In this document: piece by piece, positions 34,800 through 47,150 of the stretch | Position numbering within the stretch: position 1 is the stretch's first letter | How the letters are laid out: every line of letters begins with the position of its first letter | Assembly (NCBI GenBank): GCA_015680905.1 | Contig: CM027378.1 | Location: 86,333,501 to 86,397,500, forward strand | DNA length: 64,000 nucleotides | Origin: Coptis chinensis | Lineage: Eukaryota > Streptophyta > Magnoliopsida > Ranunculales > Ranunculaceae | Reading direction: 5' to 3' | Program-made: the position numbers and the translations under genes | Notes under the pieces: model-generated | The model's database searches: none | What the model saw: the letters and a program-made list of their open reading frames with translations, nothing else | What the model was told of the DNA's origin: nothing

Positions 34800-35164
34800 C
34801 AAAAAACATTCAACCTGCAAACATCTGGCGTTCACAATAACTACATTGAGAAAATGATACTACTAGAATAGTTTCATAATCAAGATCAAATACACAGTGA
34901 TAATCTGATTCTATGGAAGCTGTGATACACCTGGGCACATATCAAGTTGGAGCACATCGTTCCTTGATTCTCAAAATAACTGTGAATACACTGCAACGTG
35001 CAATTCACCAAAGAAAACACGTCAAGTAGATTTAACTATCCAAAGTTGATCTAATAGAGACTGTTAGTTCTAATTATCAGCTAATATAAATATACACTTC
35101 AGACAGCAGTTGCTGCTTTCAAAATGGATCCTTTCCACTTAAACGATGATGATCACCTTTCCGA
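34800..35164 (-). other. 3'-flank/UTR of ankyrin/TPR copy B
   Basis: The sequence resembles 7,950-8,300, the region just downstream of copy A, for example the shared word TGAGAAAATGATACTA. This supports homology of the 3' ends of the two gene copies. No ORF is present. Confidence 0.5.
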
Positions 35165-35368
35165 TCATATATGAATCGAGTTCATCTCTTCGACAGCTTC
35201 CCTGTAAAAATGGTAAATGAAGGAATGAGTTAAAATACTTTACGAAAGAAATAAACTAGGGAACAAATATGTTTAACTTAATACTTGCTCTTAGATGTGC
35301 AAGGATTCTAAGCTTAGTCCTACTTAGGTAAAATCTTTGACATGAGTTCCCTATTCCACAAGAATGGT

Positions 35369-35893
35369 TGTAGGGGAGTGATATTCTCTATCCAGCACGC
35401 GCCTAACATGGTGGAAATAACACATCGACCTATGGATACAGGTCGCATCCATGAGCTAGTAGAACGCTACATACAGATCGCAATATCATGCGAACTACGC
35501 TAGGAAGTGACACAGACCCCCTATCCATAAGCAATCATGACTAAAGGGTACTTGTACATATCTTGACCGTCGACCATCGGTCACGCGACGCAAGTTACTT
35601 GGGTACATTTGCCGCTCCACATCATTCTGGCAGACCTATGAGAGCAGGTTCTCCACGTGCTATCCTAATCTCCACCCCTCGTTTAGGACATCCTTTTACG
35701 CGTGGAAAGCAAGGATACACTCTCAATCTCTATAAATACCTCTCCTATGAACTACGCCCGGACGATTCTACTCTCCCCGGACAACCCGAGTAAGATCGTA
35801 GGCGGTTAAGCTCTCAAGTCGAACTTCGGTCTCATCGATAATCTATTCCGGTCCCCAGACTGTTTGTAAGGAAAACCATATCACACCTTTACA
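35369..35893 (+). repeat. 5' LTR of G2
   Basis: It starts TGTAGGGGAGTGATATTC, with TATA-like TCTATAAATACC near 35,729, and ends TTTACA. It is followed directly by TTGGCGTCG, the presumed primer binding site. It differs from the 3' LTR by scattered substitutions and single-base indels. Confidence 0.93.
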
Positions 35894-35902
35894 TTGGCGT
35901 CG

Positions 35903-37204
35903 ATGCGTGGTCACCGATTACTTGAGAAACCGGACCATTTCCAAATAAATCTGCAGCCAAAACTCTTAAGCCCACGAAGCATGGCAAGCCTCGGCTCAAC
36001 TCCACCTTTTAGCGGGCCAACTAGGGGCGGTGAGCGAGCAAATAGCCGAGCTCGGGCAAAGAAAACATCACACTCGCGTACCGGTGGACACCACGAGAAC
36101 CCACTAGGAGTCACCGCAGAGGACGACGTCATCAACGTCAGTCAACAGATCACTGAGCTGAACCAAAGGCTCGACAAAAACACGGTAAAGAAAGATTCCA
36201 CCTAGATAGTGCAAAAGATGTTGAAAACCTACTGGTAGCGATCTCCATTTTTCGCTGAAATCGCGCGACAAAGTCTCTCCTCCAGACTTTGTCCAACCAC
36301 GGTTCCCGATGTACGACGGCCGCACATGCCCAGGCAAGCATATAGCACGATATGTTCAAAGTCTTGCCCTCTACAGCGCACCAGAGTTCGACCATCTCCA
36401 CTGCAGACTATTATCGGCGAGTCTAAAGGATGGCCCACTCGATTGGTTCTTCTCCCTCGAGGCAGACTCCATAAAAGCTTCGAGCGACTCCGCGACGTTA
36501 TAAGCCAAGATCGTCCACACAACGGGCGTAAGAAGGGTGATCTCAATTCACTCTTTCCATTTCGCTCTTGGCAAGGAGGAAACCTACTGACTCCTTCCTA
36601 AGCCGGTTCAAAAAGAACTCTTGGACATGGAAAGCGGCCTCAAAGAGTCATTTGTCGCAGATGGCTTTCACAACCGCTGCCGCGACCCCATTAATACCGA
36701 CCTAACGGATCGCTCACGAAGAGACCGGCCCGAAGCCGACGCTATCAAGCTTGAGTTGATAAATACATCAAGCTGCAAGAGGGTCTGAAAAAGCAGAACC
36801 AAGAAGAAGAAGAAACAGAAGAAGGAAAGGTTTACGAGATAACATCATCCTCTAAAAAGCGTCGCCGACAACAAGGACAACCCTCCAAACCCAAACCAAG
36901 CAATGACCGAGAGTTCGCCGTGCTCACCAGATCTCCTAGTTACATACTAGAGAAGATCAAGCGAGCTACCTTCTACCGACCGGAGATAAAGGCGACCCGG
37001 CCAGATCGCCCGACCGACCCTATCTACAAGCGTTTCATCGCGCCAGATGCCATGAGACCGACGTGTGCTGGGGGCTCAAACATTATTTGCAAGACCTGGT
37101 CGAAGCCGGGCACATCAAGCAGTACACCAATATACCCAACGGTGACCTGCGCCACAAGCTCATGGCCCTGAGAATCTGACGAGTCCCCACCCCCCCGGGC
37201 GCGA
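35903..37204 (+). pseudogene. G2 gag, frameshifted
   Basis: An N-terminal basic and polar region (to about 36,200) is followed by the capsid blocks SPDFVQPRFPMYDGRTCPGKH, YSAPEFDHLHCRLLSASLKDG and LDWFFSLEADSI. These correspond to the Retrotrans_gag domain. Several frameshifts follow, and the remainder to 37,204 is a basic Lys/Arg-rich tail. It is interrupted by a solo LTR at 37,205 before protease. Confidence 0.7.
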
Positions 37205-37689
37205 TGTCACACCGAATTTCCGAATTCGGGAAAAACATTATTTGTTCGATTCTTCGATCTCCGAGGTGTGACGACTCTCAACTTCCAAAACCCATAAACA
37301 GCGGTTTTAAATATGCGGATAATTAAAAACCAATAAAAATTTTAACTTAAACAAATGTCCTCTTCATTACAAAAATTTACAAATAAGATTAGGTTACAAA
37401 TCTCTTTTCAATAACTCCTTATTTAAAATTACAAATGAAAGTACAAATACATTGTCTAGACTGAAAATCTATATCACCTTAAGGGAAAACAAAATACATC
37501 CTGAAATGCAATGCTAACGCAAACCACAAGCAGTTGTTCCACCTTCTTCAACACTAAACTGTCAAAACTTATCAACTATGTTCATTAATGAACACACCCG
37601 ATAAGCAAACATGCAAAATCGGGTCAAGATTATAAAAATTGGTGTGAGTAGCTCTAAAACAACATATACTTATACAAATATATCCATAA

Positions 37690-37875
37690 TCCATACGGGC
37701 AGTTAGTTCCTCCAATCGGCCTTTAACTTTCAGCGACTAATACAACATCTTTAAGTACAATAATCTAGGCGGTAGTTCCTCCATCGAGGCCTTTAACTTC
37801 CCACTAACCACACAACAAACTATCGCATCATAAATAAGGCATTTAGTTCCTCCACGAGGCCTTTTAGGTTATAAC
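37690..37875. repeat. Short tandem array, GTTCCTCC...GAGGCCTTTA units
   Basis: The word AGTTCCTCC(A)TCGAGGCCTTTAAC recurs about every 75-85 bp, three times. The same cluster is present in the second LTR copy at about 61,580-61,810. Its function is unknown. Confidence 0.6.
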
Positions 37876-38861
37876 TAAACTACTAACCAACCCGGACATA
37901 TACAATCATCTATCTAGAGATATATTATTTACCAACATATTACCATAATTATATTAGTTTAGACTTTCTTTGTGTGTCCCTAAAATCACGTCGTATCTAT
38001 GTCTTACCTAGTTTCCCTGGCTACCACAATCGCTACCCAACGCCGAACATGTACATCCACATGCCTCCCCTTACATAATGAACCACTCCGTGCGTAACCA
38101 CCCTGAGCGGGATGCCGCACACCAGGTAAATCCTCACATGGAAGCAATTATGTAAGTAATGCCACTATTCGGCATAAAATATCGCGCATCATCGTTCTAT
38201 TTTGCGAACGGAATAATCAAGCCACTATTATTCGCTACGCCGGAGGGTCATTCAACTTTTTGAAGCGCCAAACGGGACGCAGCCGAAAGGCCATTCAGAT
38301 TAACTGAAACGCCAGAAGGGCCAATCACATGAGTTGTGGTAGTCAGGTTCTAGGATTTTCGTTACGTAATTTATTCAGGTATTATATATTAATGACTCAT
38401 AATAAATTCCACTATATCACGTGCAGGTCAATTACCTTATTGCACTAAGCCATGATATATAGAAATATCTCAGTTATTTCACATAACCACTTTCCGACTT
38501 TCACGTGCCAATATATTATTGCACTTCACCACATCCACAATATAATGTCTCCTAACATCTCAATAGCGTCACGTGTCAAAAATACACAACATCAATGTCA
38601 AATCTTTCTTAGATAATGACAACCAAATTTATACTAGCTTCCACAGCATTTTATTACTATATGTGTCCATATAATATACAACATAAAACGTAGCACAATT
38701 AAACAGTCCACAGTCCACAATCAAAGCCCAATATTTATATGCTTTACACACTACTCACGTCAAATCTAAATTAGGTAATGACAAACCAAGTTATACAATA
38801 TCGACAATATTTTATTACTATATTTGTCCATATAAATCAAATATGTGAAAAACTGGAAAAG

Positions 38862-39012
38862 TCAACATTCCACAGTCAAAGTCAACAGTCAAAGGTCAAA
38901 GTCACCGGTCAAAGTCAACAGGTCATGGTCAAAGTCAAAGTCAACATGGCCTGGTCAAAGTCAACATATCATGGTCAAAGTCAAACTGTCATGGTCAAAG
39001 TCAAATTGTCGT
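38862..39012. repeat. Array of TTGAC (W-box core) motifs in the solo LTR
   Basis: About sixteen GTCAA words occur in 150 bp, nearly all as GGTCAA or AGTCAA, which read TTGACC or TTGACT on the minus strand. TTGAC[C/T] is the core recognised by WRKY transcription factors. The repeat unit is about GGTCATGGTCAAAGTCAAC. The second LTR copy has a longer array. Confidence 0.75.
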
Positions 39013-40587
39013 TTTCGTGTTCGACAAGTCCAGGGTCATAGCCATGGTTCATGGCTAAAGGCAAAGGTGTATGGCTCATGGGCTCATGGCCAAGGTCATG
39101 GTTCGGACCCAACTGGCCAAGCCCAAACCTTAGAACCCGAAAGTCTAAACATTGGAGAACCCATATAGATCTATTTTAAGTCCTATGGACTGGCCCCAAG
39201 CAATATTAGAAACTGGCCCAAAATAGTTAAGTGATCGGGCCCAAAGGAAACTAATTAAACTGGTCCAACACACAAATGGTTCGGCCCATCAATTTAACTG
39301 AACTGGTCCACAAATTAAAACCAAACCGGGCCCAATCAAAACTTAATTAAACTGATCCAAAAATTACAAAACAAATAGAAAAAAAGCCCAACCACTTAAA
39401 TTAGATTTCGGCCCACAATCCTCTAACTAGCTAAGGCCCAAACCGAAACCCAAAGGTTTTGGCCCAAGGCCCAAAGCCCAAATCGTCAACAGTGCATCTT
39501 CTTCCCCAATTCTCCTCCACCACCACCAAAATCGACCGGCCACCACCTCCACTCGACCACCCATTTTGACCCCGCGGTTTCCCTCCTCATCACCAACCAA
39601 ACAACATTGATACACACCAAAACAAGATTCATTACCTCGATTCCCTTTCCTCAAATCTAGATCTATAAACTGTCGACCTCCATTAAAGCTTGTTTCAAGC
39701 TTCCAACAGCCACCATTTACCTCCTAACATTCACACCTACATCAACAACCCACCAAATCAAAAAAACAATTAACACATTATTACTGGAGTGTTTAGGGCG
39801 AGCCGCCATTAATGGAGCTCCGAGCTTCAACAGCCCAGTAAACCGACCGTCGCGCCCCATCACCAACAATACTTAACCCAACCAATTGAACGTCACTACA
39901 ACCACCATTGTTCAACACAAAAACAGACAGGCGACGCCATAAAAACTGGTTCTCACCTTCGACAGCCTCCACAAAATTCAAACCCGACCTCACCCATCAT
40001 CTACCAATAATAATCAATAGCATAGCTAACAAACACACCACATATTAAACACAATACAAGTTTAAAACCGTATATAGCGCCATTGACGTCTGTCGAAGCT
40101 TAAACAGCCCAACATCAACCAGCGAAAATTTACTATATAACCAGTGTGGAATAATCTACAACAGTTCCAACAGTTTAATACAAATCCGAAATTTAACAAA
40201 ATTTAATATAACAAATGGCACGAAGTTCAACACAACGGATAATGAACAATATCAATACACATAAAACCATAAGTTCGGTGAAATAGCAAAATAGCTACTC
40301 ACCTGTATGAACAGCTCCTACGAATTTCTCCGAGTCCGAGCCGTCGCGCTCCACCCTCCAGAAATCCAGCTTTCATCTCTGCCTCCATTTTTAATATTTT
40401 ATTATTCTCTTAACCCTATTTTCTAGAAAAAAGTGTTTATATACTTGGGTCCGAAACCTAAGCCCAACACAGACTCGGGCCCAAAACCAGGCCCACGTAT
40501 CCCGAGTCCAATCCGACGAATTTTGAAAATAAATAAATAATTAATTCATAAATAGAAAAATACGTATTTAAAAATACGGGCGTTACA

Positions 40588-41660
40588 GATCCGCGGTCCC
40601 AAAGTCGTCCTCACAGCAGAGGACGCTCCAGAGAACGCTCCCGTCAAGATCGCCGTCAAACATCAAGAGGTCACGAGCATGACAGAACCATCCACATGAT
40701 CACACTCCAAGATGATTCCGTCTCGAGTTCGCGAGAAAAAAGAAGGCGCGGCGGTGCCCTCCATGAAGTGTACAACTTTTCTTCACAAGCCGCTCCCGCC
40801 GCGATTCGGGGACGAGAGCGGGGAGACATCACCTTCTCGAGGCCGACCTCACAAAGGTCCGTCTCCCGACAACGACGACTCGTGGTCTACGTCAATCAGT
40901 GGATGACCGGACATCGTCAAAGCGAGTTTTGATCGATCCTGGCAGCTCCTGCGATATTTTGTTCTACCACACGATCCAAGAGATGAACCTACCAAAGTCG
41001 GTCTTCATAGACCCCATCGCACCCCTCTTCAGATTCAACGGCTCCAGGGCCTATCCAATAACAGTACTCCCAGTCTCGGTGGGCTCCCGATAAGACAAGG
41101 TCAGCTTCAATACGCGTTTCAGCGTCCTAGATACCAAGTCGTCCTACAACGCCATTCTAGGACGACGGTGGATCCATCAAATGCAGGCAGTACCGTCCAC
41201 TTTGCACCAAGTGCTCCGTTTTCCGGGCCCAACGGGAATGATGGAGCTTCGAAGCAACCAGCTCGAGACCCATCATTGTAATCAGATCATCGCAGCAAAC
41301 AAGATCGCTGAACCTCCCATCACCGTCGGCAACAAGCCCACCAGCTATACGATGGCCAAAGACTTAGTGGTCGAGAGTGAGCCAAGACGCAAAAGCGAGC
41401 GCGGGGCTCCAACAAGAACTTCCTCTCACCAGCCCGGATCCCGACCGCTACCAAGGCAGCTGTCGTACCAGCATTGCAAATCCTTGAGGTCGCCCCAGTG
41501 GAGAACGTCGCGTGCAAACAAAGTCTCGAGGTCGCACTACCAGCTCTCATACAACCAGCGGAGTTGCAGCAAACCACCCCAGTTTCTGTTGTCACGGCAA
41601 CAGCTGTCACTTTTGACCCTGTTGTCGTAACCACAGAAGACGCTCCAGCTCCTACGGCTA
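40588..41660 (+). pseudogene. G2 protease region
   Basis: The spacer after the solo LTR leads to RVLIDPGSSCDILFYHTIQ, the retropepsin site with Asp and Gly-Ser-Ser (near 40,925). LFRFNGSRAYP and YNAILGRRWIHQMQAVPS follow (near 41,150-41,200). The frame is interrupted by a stop at about 41,091. The downstream linker to RT is Ala/Pro-rich. Confidence 0.7.
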
Positions 41661-41761
41661 TTCCAGCCAGTCATCAGACCGACCAAAGATCGGCAAAGTG
41701 CAATCCTCCGAGCACTTTCGAGCGTCGAGAACCAAACACCGACTTAAAAGCGAGCAAGTGA

Positions 41762-43100
41762 ATGGGGGCGAAGAGCGACCCTAAACTCGTCTATGTCGGG
41801 GCTAACCTCGACCCCACACTTAAGGCTCATCTTGTAAATTTTCTGTCCATGAATAAAGATGTGTTCGCTTGGTCGTATATCGACGTGCCTGGTATAGACC
41901 CTAGCGTTGCATGCCACCGGTTAAACGTCAACCCTGGTGCCAAACCAGTTCGACAACGACCTAGAAGATTGTCTTTACGCTTTCAAAAAGCAGTCAACGA
42001 TAAGGTAGATAAACTCAAACAAGTAGGTTTCATCCGGAAGGTCGATTACCCAGAGTGGGTCGCAAACATAGTGGCAGTTCCGAAAAAGAATGGTACAGTC
42101 CGCTTGTGCGTCGACTTCACCAACGTCAACTAAGAAACTCCAAAAGACAGCTTCCCACTACCCAGAATCGACCAACTAGTCGATCAGACTTGTGGGCACG
42201 AGCTGCTCTCATTCATGGATGTATATAGTGGGTACAACCAAATACCACTTGCTGAAGAAGATCAGGAGAAGACCTCATTCATCACTGAGCAAGGAATTTA
42301 TTGTTACAATGTTCTCCCGTTCAGACTGAAAAATGTAGGGGCGACATATCAACGACTTGTAACTGACATGTTCCAGGACATGTTAGGAGATACCATGGAG
42401 GTCTACATCGACGATATGATTGTCAAAAGCAAGAAAGCAGGCGACCACCTCACTCACCTCGAGCAAGCGTTCTCGGACTACTTAATTTAACCGGAATGAA
42501 GCTGAACCCAGAGAAGTGCCTTTTTGGAGCGTCCTCCGGAAAATTTCTCGGTTATCAAGTCTCGCAGCGAGGTATCAAAGCAAATCCAGACCAAATTCGG
42601 GCGTTCCTCGACATGCCCGACCCGCAAACAAAGAAACAGATACAAAAGTTGTCAGGTATGGTCGCTGCACTCAACCGATTCATATCGAGAGCATCAGACA
42701 AATGCCGACCGTTCTTACAGATACTAAAGAAATGTGAGCAGTTTTCATGGAACGATCAATGCCACCAAGCATTCTCCACTCTTAAGGAATACCTTACAAC
42801 ACCCCCGCCTTATCTCTTTCTATTGCACGGAGAAACTCTGGGGCTTTATCTGGCAGTATCGGATTTCGCCATCAGTTCGGTCCTATTCAAAGAGGAACAC
42901 AACTCAGAAAAGCTGATTTACTTCACAAGCAAGACACTCACTCCAGCAGAGAGGAATTACTCCCACATAGAGAGAGCAGTCCTTGCTTTGTTATACTCGG
43001 CAAGAAAATTCAGACCTTACTTTCAAGCCCATCCAATCAAAGTACTTAGCGATCTCCCGTTGAAGAGGATCCTTCACAAAGAAAATAAGACCACTAGGAT
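41762..43100 (+). pseudogene. G2 reverse transcriptase and RNase H
   Basis: Blocks in order: DVFAWSYIDVPGIDPS, VANIVAVPKKNGTVRLCVDF, LSFMDVYSGYNQIPL, GIYCYNVLPFRLKNVGATYQR and the catalytic YIDD (near 42,405). In a shifted frame from 42,496 follow MKLNPEKCLFGASSGKFLGY, MVAALNRFISRASDKCRPF and RNase H (LYLAVSDFAISSVLF, RNYSHIERAVLALL). Lesions are a TAA at 42,131-42,133 where relatives have Lys, and a frame change between 42,480 and 42,496. Confidence 0.9.
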
Positions 43101-43106
43101 GGCAAT

Positions 43107-44990
43107 ATGGGTGAGAAGAATTGGGAAAGCACCACATGGACTTCGTCCCCCCGCGTCGCCGAAGGCGGCGGTCGTCGCCGCAGATTTCCTAGCGATTTTC
43201 GGTCGGCGACTTTAATCGGGGAAAAACGTAAACGAGAGGTCACACCCACAAAAGCGAACATAAAAACGGTCCGGTCCCTACGCCGATGGTTCCAACAACC
43301 CCGGCGGCGGTGGTATCGATCGCTTTTTAGTATCCCCGAGGGAACTATGGTAGAGAAAGCAGTCCGCATCGACTTCGCAACTTCCAATAACGAAGCGGAG
43401 TACGAAGCACTAATAATGGGAATGCGTGCGGCAATCCAGCTCGGTGTAAGGGAGATCCAAATCTTTAGTGACTCGCAACTGGTCGTTCGCCAGGTCGCAA
43501 AAGAGTACACTACCAGCGAAGGTAACCTTTCCAAGTACCTTCAAGTTGTTAATGATCTGCTTTCTTCTTTTAGCAGAGCTACGATACACCATTTTTTGCG
43601 TGACGAGAATCGTCACGCAGATAGCTTAGCATACCTAGCGACCCAGACACCGAATTGTGCCCCTAGACAACTGACCATTGAAGTGGTCAATCGACCAGCT
43701 TACCAAGCGGACCATGTCTTGGCAATCAGCGACCTGTGCCCACTCTCTGAAGATCAGATGAGTCAAACATGGATGCAGCCTATTATACAATACATCCAGC
43801 ACGACACACTTCCAGATGAGCGTACCAAAGCCAGAAAGGTCCCACACCAGGCACGTAGCTGTTGTTTGTTGAATGATAGGTTATTCCACAAGTCCGCAGG
43901 AGGACCTCATCTGAGGTGCATCAGTCCAGAGCAAGGTCAGTTAATTTTTGCCGAGATCCATGAAGGAGAGTGTGGCAATCATGCCGGAGGTCGCTCATTG
44001 GCCCACAAAGCGATCTCCCAAGGATACTTCTGGCCCCGTATGCAGATTGATGCCAAATCGTATGTCCTCAAGTGTGTCAAATGTCAAACATTTGGTCACA
44101 ACATCATACAGCTAGCCCGCGAATTGATCAACATCGCGAGCCCTTGGCCGTTCCACATGTGGGGCATGGACATTATGGGACCATTCATCCCTCAGAAGAG
44201 CACCGGCTTCCGCTTCGTCCTTGCTGCCACAGATTATTTCACTAAGTGGGTCGAAGCAATTCCGTTGGCACACGTCAAAGAATCACATGTCAGGAATTTC
44301 ATTTGGACTCATATCATCACCCGGTTTGGCTTACCACACACACTGGTGATGGACAATGGCTCCCAGTTCAAAGGCAAAACAGTCAAAGAGTTTCTGGCCA
44401 AGTGGAAGATCGTTCATGCCTTCTCTACGCCCCAGTACGCCCAAAGCAATGGACAAGCGGAGGCCAGCAACAAAGCCATTCTAGAGAATCTGAAGAAGAA
44501 AATTGAAAAGAACAAGAGCCAATGGCCAAATCAGCTCAAGAACATACTATGGGCTCATCGCACTACAGCTCGCTCCAGCACCGGCGAATCACCATTTTCC
44601 CTATGCTATGGTACAGAAGCCGTCATCCCCACCGAGCTGACAATCACGACAACCCGATCTGAGCTTGTCGAGTCAGGCCTGAATGACTCAGTTTTAGCTC
44701 GAGAGGTCAACCTCCTCGAGGAACGGCGCGATCTAGTAGCCATCAGAGTAGCATCCTACCAACAAATCCTAAAGTGATCCTACAACAAACGAGTACATCC
44801 TCGATCTTTTCAACCTGGGGATCTCGTTTTGAAGAAAACTCAAGATGACTCTAAACTAGCACCAACGTGGGAAGGCCCTTACATAGTGGAACGCGTCGTT
44901 GGCAATGGAGCGTATTGGATTAAAACCCAGGAAGGGAAGTTGCTGCCACGACCTTGGAACACATACTTACTAAAACAGTTTTACCAGTAG
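43107..44990 (+). pseudogene. G2 second (archaeal-type) RNase H and integrase
   Basis: After a frameshifted start (a YADGSNNPGGGGI-like active-site strand near 43,280), the aRNH carries SNNEAEYEALIMGMRAA, IFSDSQLVVRQV and ENRHADSLAYLA (to about 43,640). Acquisition of this extra RNase H is known for Tat elements. Integrase follows: an HHCC finger (HEGECGNH ... CVKCQTF, 43,960-44,090), the core with MWGMDIMGPF, VMDNGSQFKGK and GQAEASNKAILENLKKK for the D, D, E residues, and a C-terminal LLPRPWNTYLLKQFYQ. A TGA at 44,775-44,777 interrupts it, probably from CGA (Arg). Confidence 0.9.
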
Positions 44991-45109
44991 TGGCATTATG
45001 TATTGTAATTCATGTCCACATGTACTACAAGCTCAAGTGTAAGCTACTGAAGATTGTTATCATAAACTGCGGTTTTTTTACTCAAATCTCCAAGCTAAGC
45101 CACTCGCAC

Positions 45110-45665
45110 CACAAGCATCATACACACGCTCTCAAGCGAGCAGAACGCTCTCAGGAGCTTATAGGCTCATCGCCTCTCCGAATCTCGCTAATGTTGAGGA
45201 CCTATACTCCTAGGATCAACTCAGCGAGAACGCTCTCAGGAGCAGCATGCCCTCAGGGGCTACACACGCTCTAAAGCGAAAGCGAACGCCTCGGGGAGCT
45301 TATAGGCTCATCGCCTCTCCGAATCTCGCTAAGTTGAGGACCTATACTCCTAGGATCAACTCAGCGAGAACGCCTCAGAGCAAACACACCCCGGGGGGCT
45401 ACACACGCTCTCAAGCGTTTAACGCTCTCGGGGAGCTTACAGGCTCATCGCCTCTCCGAATCTCGCTAAGTTGAGGACCTATACTCCTAGGATCAACTCA
45501 GCGAGAACGCTCTCAGGAGCAGCACGCCCTCAGGGGCTACACACGCTCTCGAGCAAGCAGAACGCTTTCAGGAGCGTACAGGCTCAGCGCCTCTCCGAGT
45601 TTCACTCGTTGAGAACCTATACTCCTAGAACCTACGTAAGAACGCTCTCAGCGACCAACACGACC
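45110..45665. repeat. Tandem repeats downstream of G2 pol, about 139-bp unit, four copies
   Basis: The word AGGCTCATCGCCTCTCCGA occurs at 45,163, 45,304, 45,441 and (changed) 45,580, giving spacings of 141, 137 and 139 bp. Units share CCTATACTCCTAGGATCAAC and ACGCTCTCAGGAGCAGC. Variable tandem repeats between pol and the 3' LTR are a known feature of Tat/Ogre elements and a proposed source of satellite DNA. Confidence 0.9.
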
Positions 45666-45999
45666 TCAGGAACTCAGAGAGGCCCGTTCCCCCTAAGCCT
45701 AAGCTAGTCAAACACTTATATCTCCTAGATCGCTCTCCCGAGCAATACTAAACAAGCATAACACTTTACGAGAACACATCTCATAAACAAGTTCAATGAA
45801 ATAAGTAAGAAATACCTACAGGCGGTCAAGCATAAGATAAACATCAAGCATACAAGTACCATGGAGCTATACAACAAGTTTTCGATAACCAGTTCAAACC
45901 CACCGATCTGCTGGGTTTACCCAGGAAATCCAGATCGGACAGGCGAACAGAGAAAGCAAAATTAACGAACTGCCACTTTCGTGGAGACCAGTTCTCCGT

Positions 46000-47150
46000 A
46001 TAAAAGAAAAGCGAACTGCTCAGGGCCAGCCTGAAAACACAGCTCTAATGTTTAACCCTCGTAGGGGCAAAGAACAGACATATCATTTCAACACGAACCA
46101 AATTTCTTACCAAGAAGCAGAATCAACATCACGGAGCACTAACCACATGCTTGTCTTGAGGAGCAGCGCTGGTTGAAGGAACATGCCTCGCAGCCTGCAG
46201 AACAACGCAGCGATACCGTCCCCCTTGAACCCCATCCGCCTTTAGTCACCGACAATACTTTCGCCCAAATTTTGGCATACTCACTACAGGCCGTGGTATA
46301 CGCGCTTTGAGCTTTGCGAGCAACCCGCTGACATCGCTTAGCATACTCAGTGACTTCTGCTACCTCCATTTGCAGCTCAGCCATCTCAGCGACCAGCCTA
46401 GCGTTCTCATCAACAGCAGCACGGTGCTTCGCAGTCATCGCGTCAAGTTTCCTCTTGTCGGCCCCCCAGGCAGCTCGCAAGCATCCCAGCTCGACCCGGG
46501 AGTTGACATCAGTATCAGCACGTTGCATAGCGTTCTTGAGTTTATCATACCCAGCCAGAAACTACAAGGACAGAGTCATAATCAGAATCACTTAAGAAAC
46601 AAAGTGACGAAGCTGATAAAGGAATACTCACCAAACAACTCGCCATATCCATAGTCCCCAGCAGCGTGTCCATGTCTTCATCCTCGACTTCAGCTCGGTC
46701 CCCATCTAACACGATCCCCTTCAGCAGGCTAGTCGTTATGGGCGCCGAGTGGAAGCTGCAATCAGAACGTTTTACAGCACGCTTCTTCCCCGTTCTCCCC
46801 ACGTAGTAGAATTCGCTCCCCACGTCCCCAACACGAGGGAGCGAACCCTCACTAGCGACGTGACGACCTTGACCCAGGTCGTCGCTTCCCTCAGCAGCCC
46901 GATGGGAGCATTCCGCTCGCTGCGGCGACCTGAATACAATGCCGCCCGTCGAGCGACCCGACCCCCTGGATCGTTTGCTCTTCTTGCCACCAGACACAAC
47001 AGCTTTCCTCTTACCGCGGTCCCCATGCACATGAGGACGGAACTCCATCTCCTCCATGAGCAGAGGGGAACTCGCTCTGACACTCCCTTCTCCTCTGACG
47101 TAGGGCAAACACCGAGCCATAATGAAAGCTGAACACAGAAAACAAAACAA
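46000..47150 (-). pseudogene. G2 antisense ORF, second (duplicated) C-terminal module
   Basis: The minus strand from 47,150 contains a basic region (RGKRKAVVSGGKKSKRSRG), then YVGRTGKKRAVKRSDCSF, LDGDRAEVEDEDMDTLLGTM and MDMASCLV followed by a GT donor. A second exon-like ORF from 46,528 is a predicted coiled coil (RKLDAMTAKHRAAVDENARLVAEMAEL ...). The same order occurs at 48,838-47,956, and the non-coding sequence just beyond also matches (around 46,000 and 47,740). I read this as a tandem copy of the 3' part of the antisense gene. A separate second gene is the alternative. Confidence 0.55.

Larger units (their letters stand above)
37205..40587 (+). mobile_element. Solo long LTR (3.4 kb), Tekay/Del-like, nested in G2
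   Basis: It begins TGTCACACCGAATTTC and ends GGGCGTTACA, the TG...CA form and TGTCACACC/GGCGTTACA ends common in long LTRs of Tekay/Del chromoviruses. A second copy of its first part starts at 61,125. No coding domain is present. It contains a short direct-repeat cluster at 37,690-37,870 and a W-box-like array at 38,862-39,012. No clear target duplication was found (CGCGA left, GATCC right), so the exact mechanism is uncertain. Confidence 0.65.

Noticed and set aside
38778..39168. Overlapping plus-strand ORFs over the solo LTR
   Set aside because: They translate the GTCAAAGTCAAC array into low-complexity peptides in several frames at once, with no domain.
37205..40587. DNA transposon with imperfect inverted ends (TGTCACACC / GGCGTTACA)
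   Set aside because: The TG...CA ends, length and repeat structure fit a long LTR better. Short inverted ends are normal for LTRs, and no transposase or duplication typical of DNA elements was seen.
45110..45665. CRISPR-like array
   Set aside because: The repeats are 139 bp and contiguous, without unique spacers, and lie in a plant retrotransposon.
46307..47132. Plus-strand ORFs opposite the antisense gene
   Set aside because: The coiled-coil and basic motifs are on the minus strand; the plus frames are shadows.
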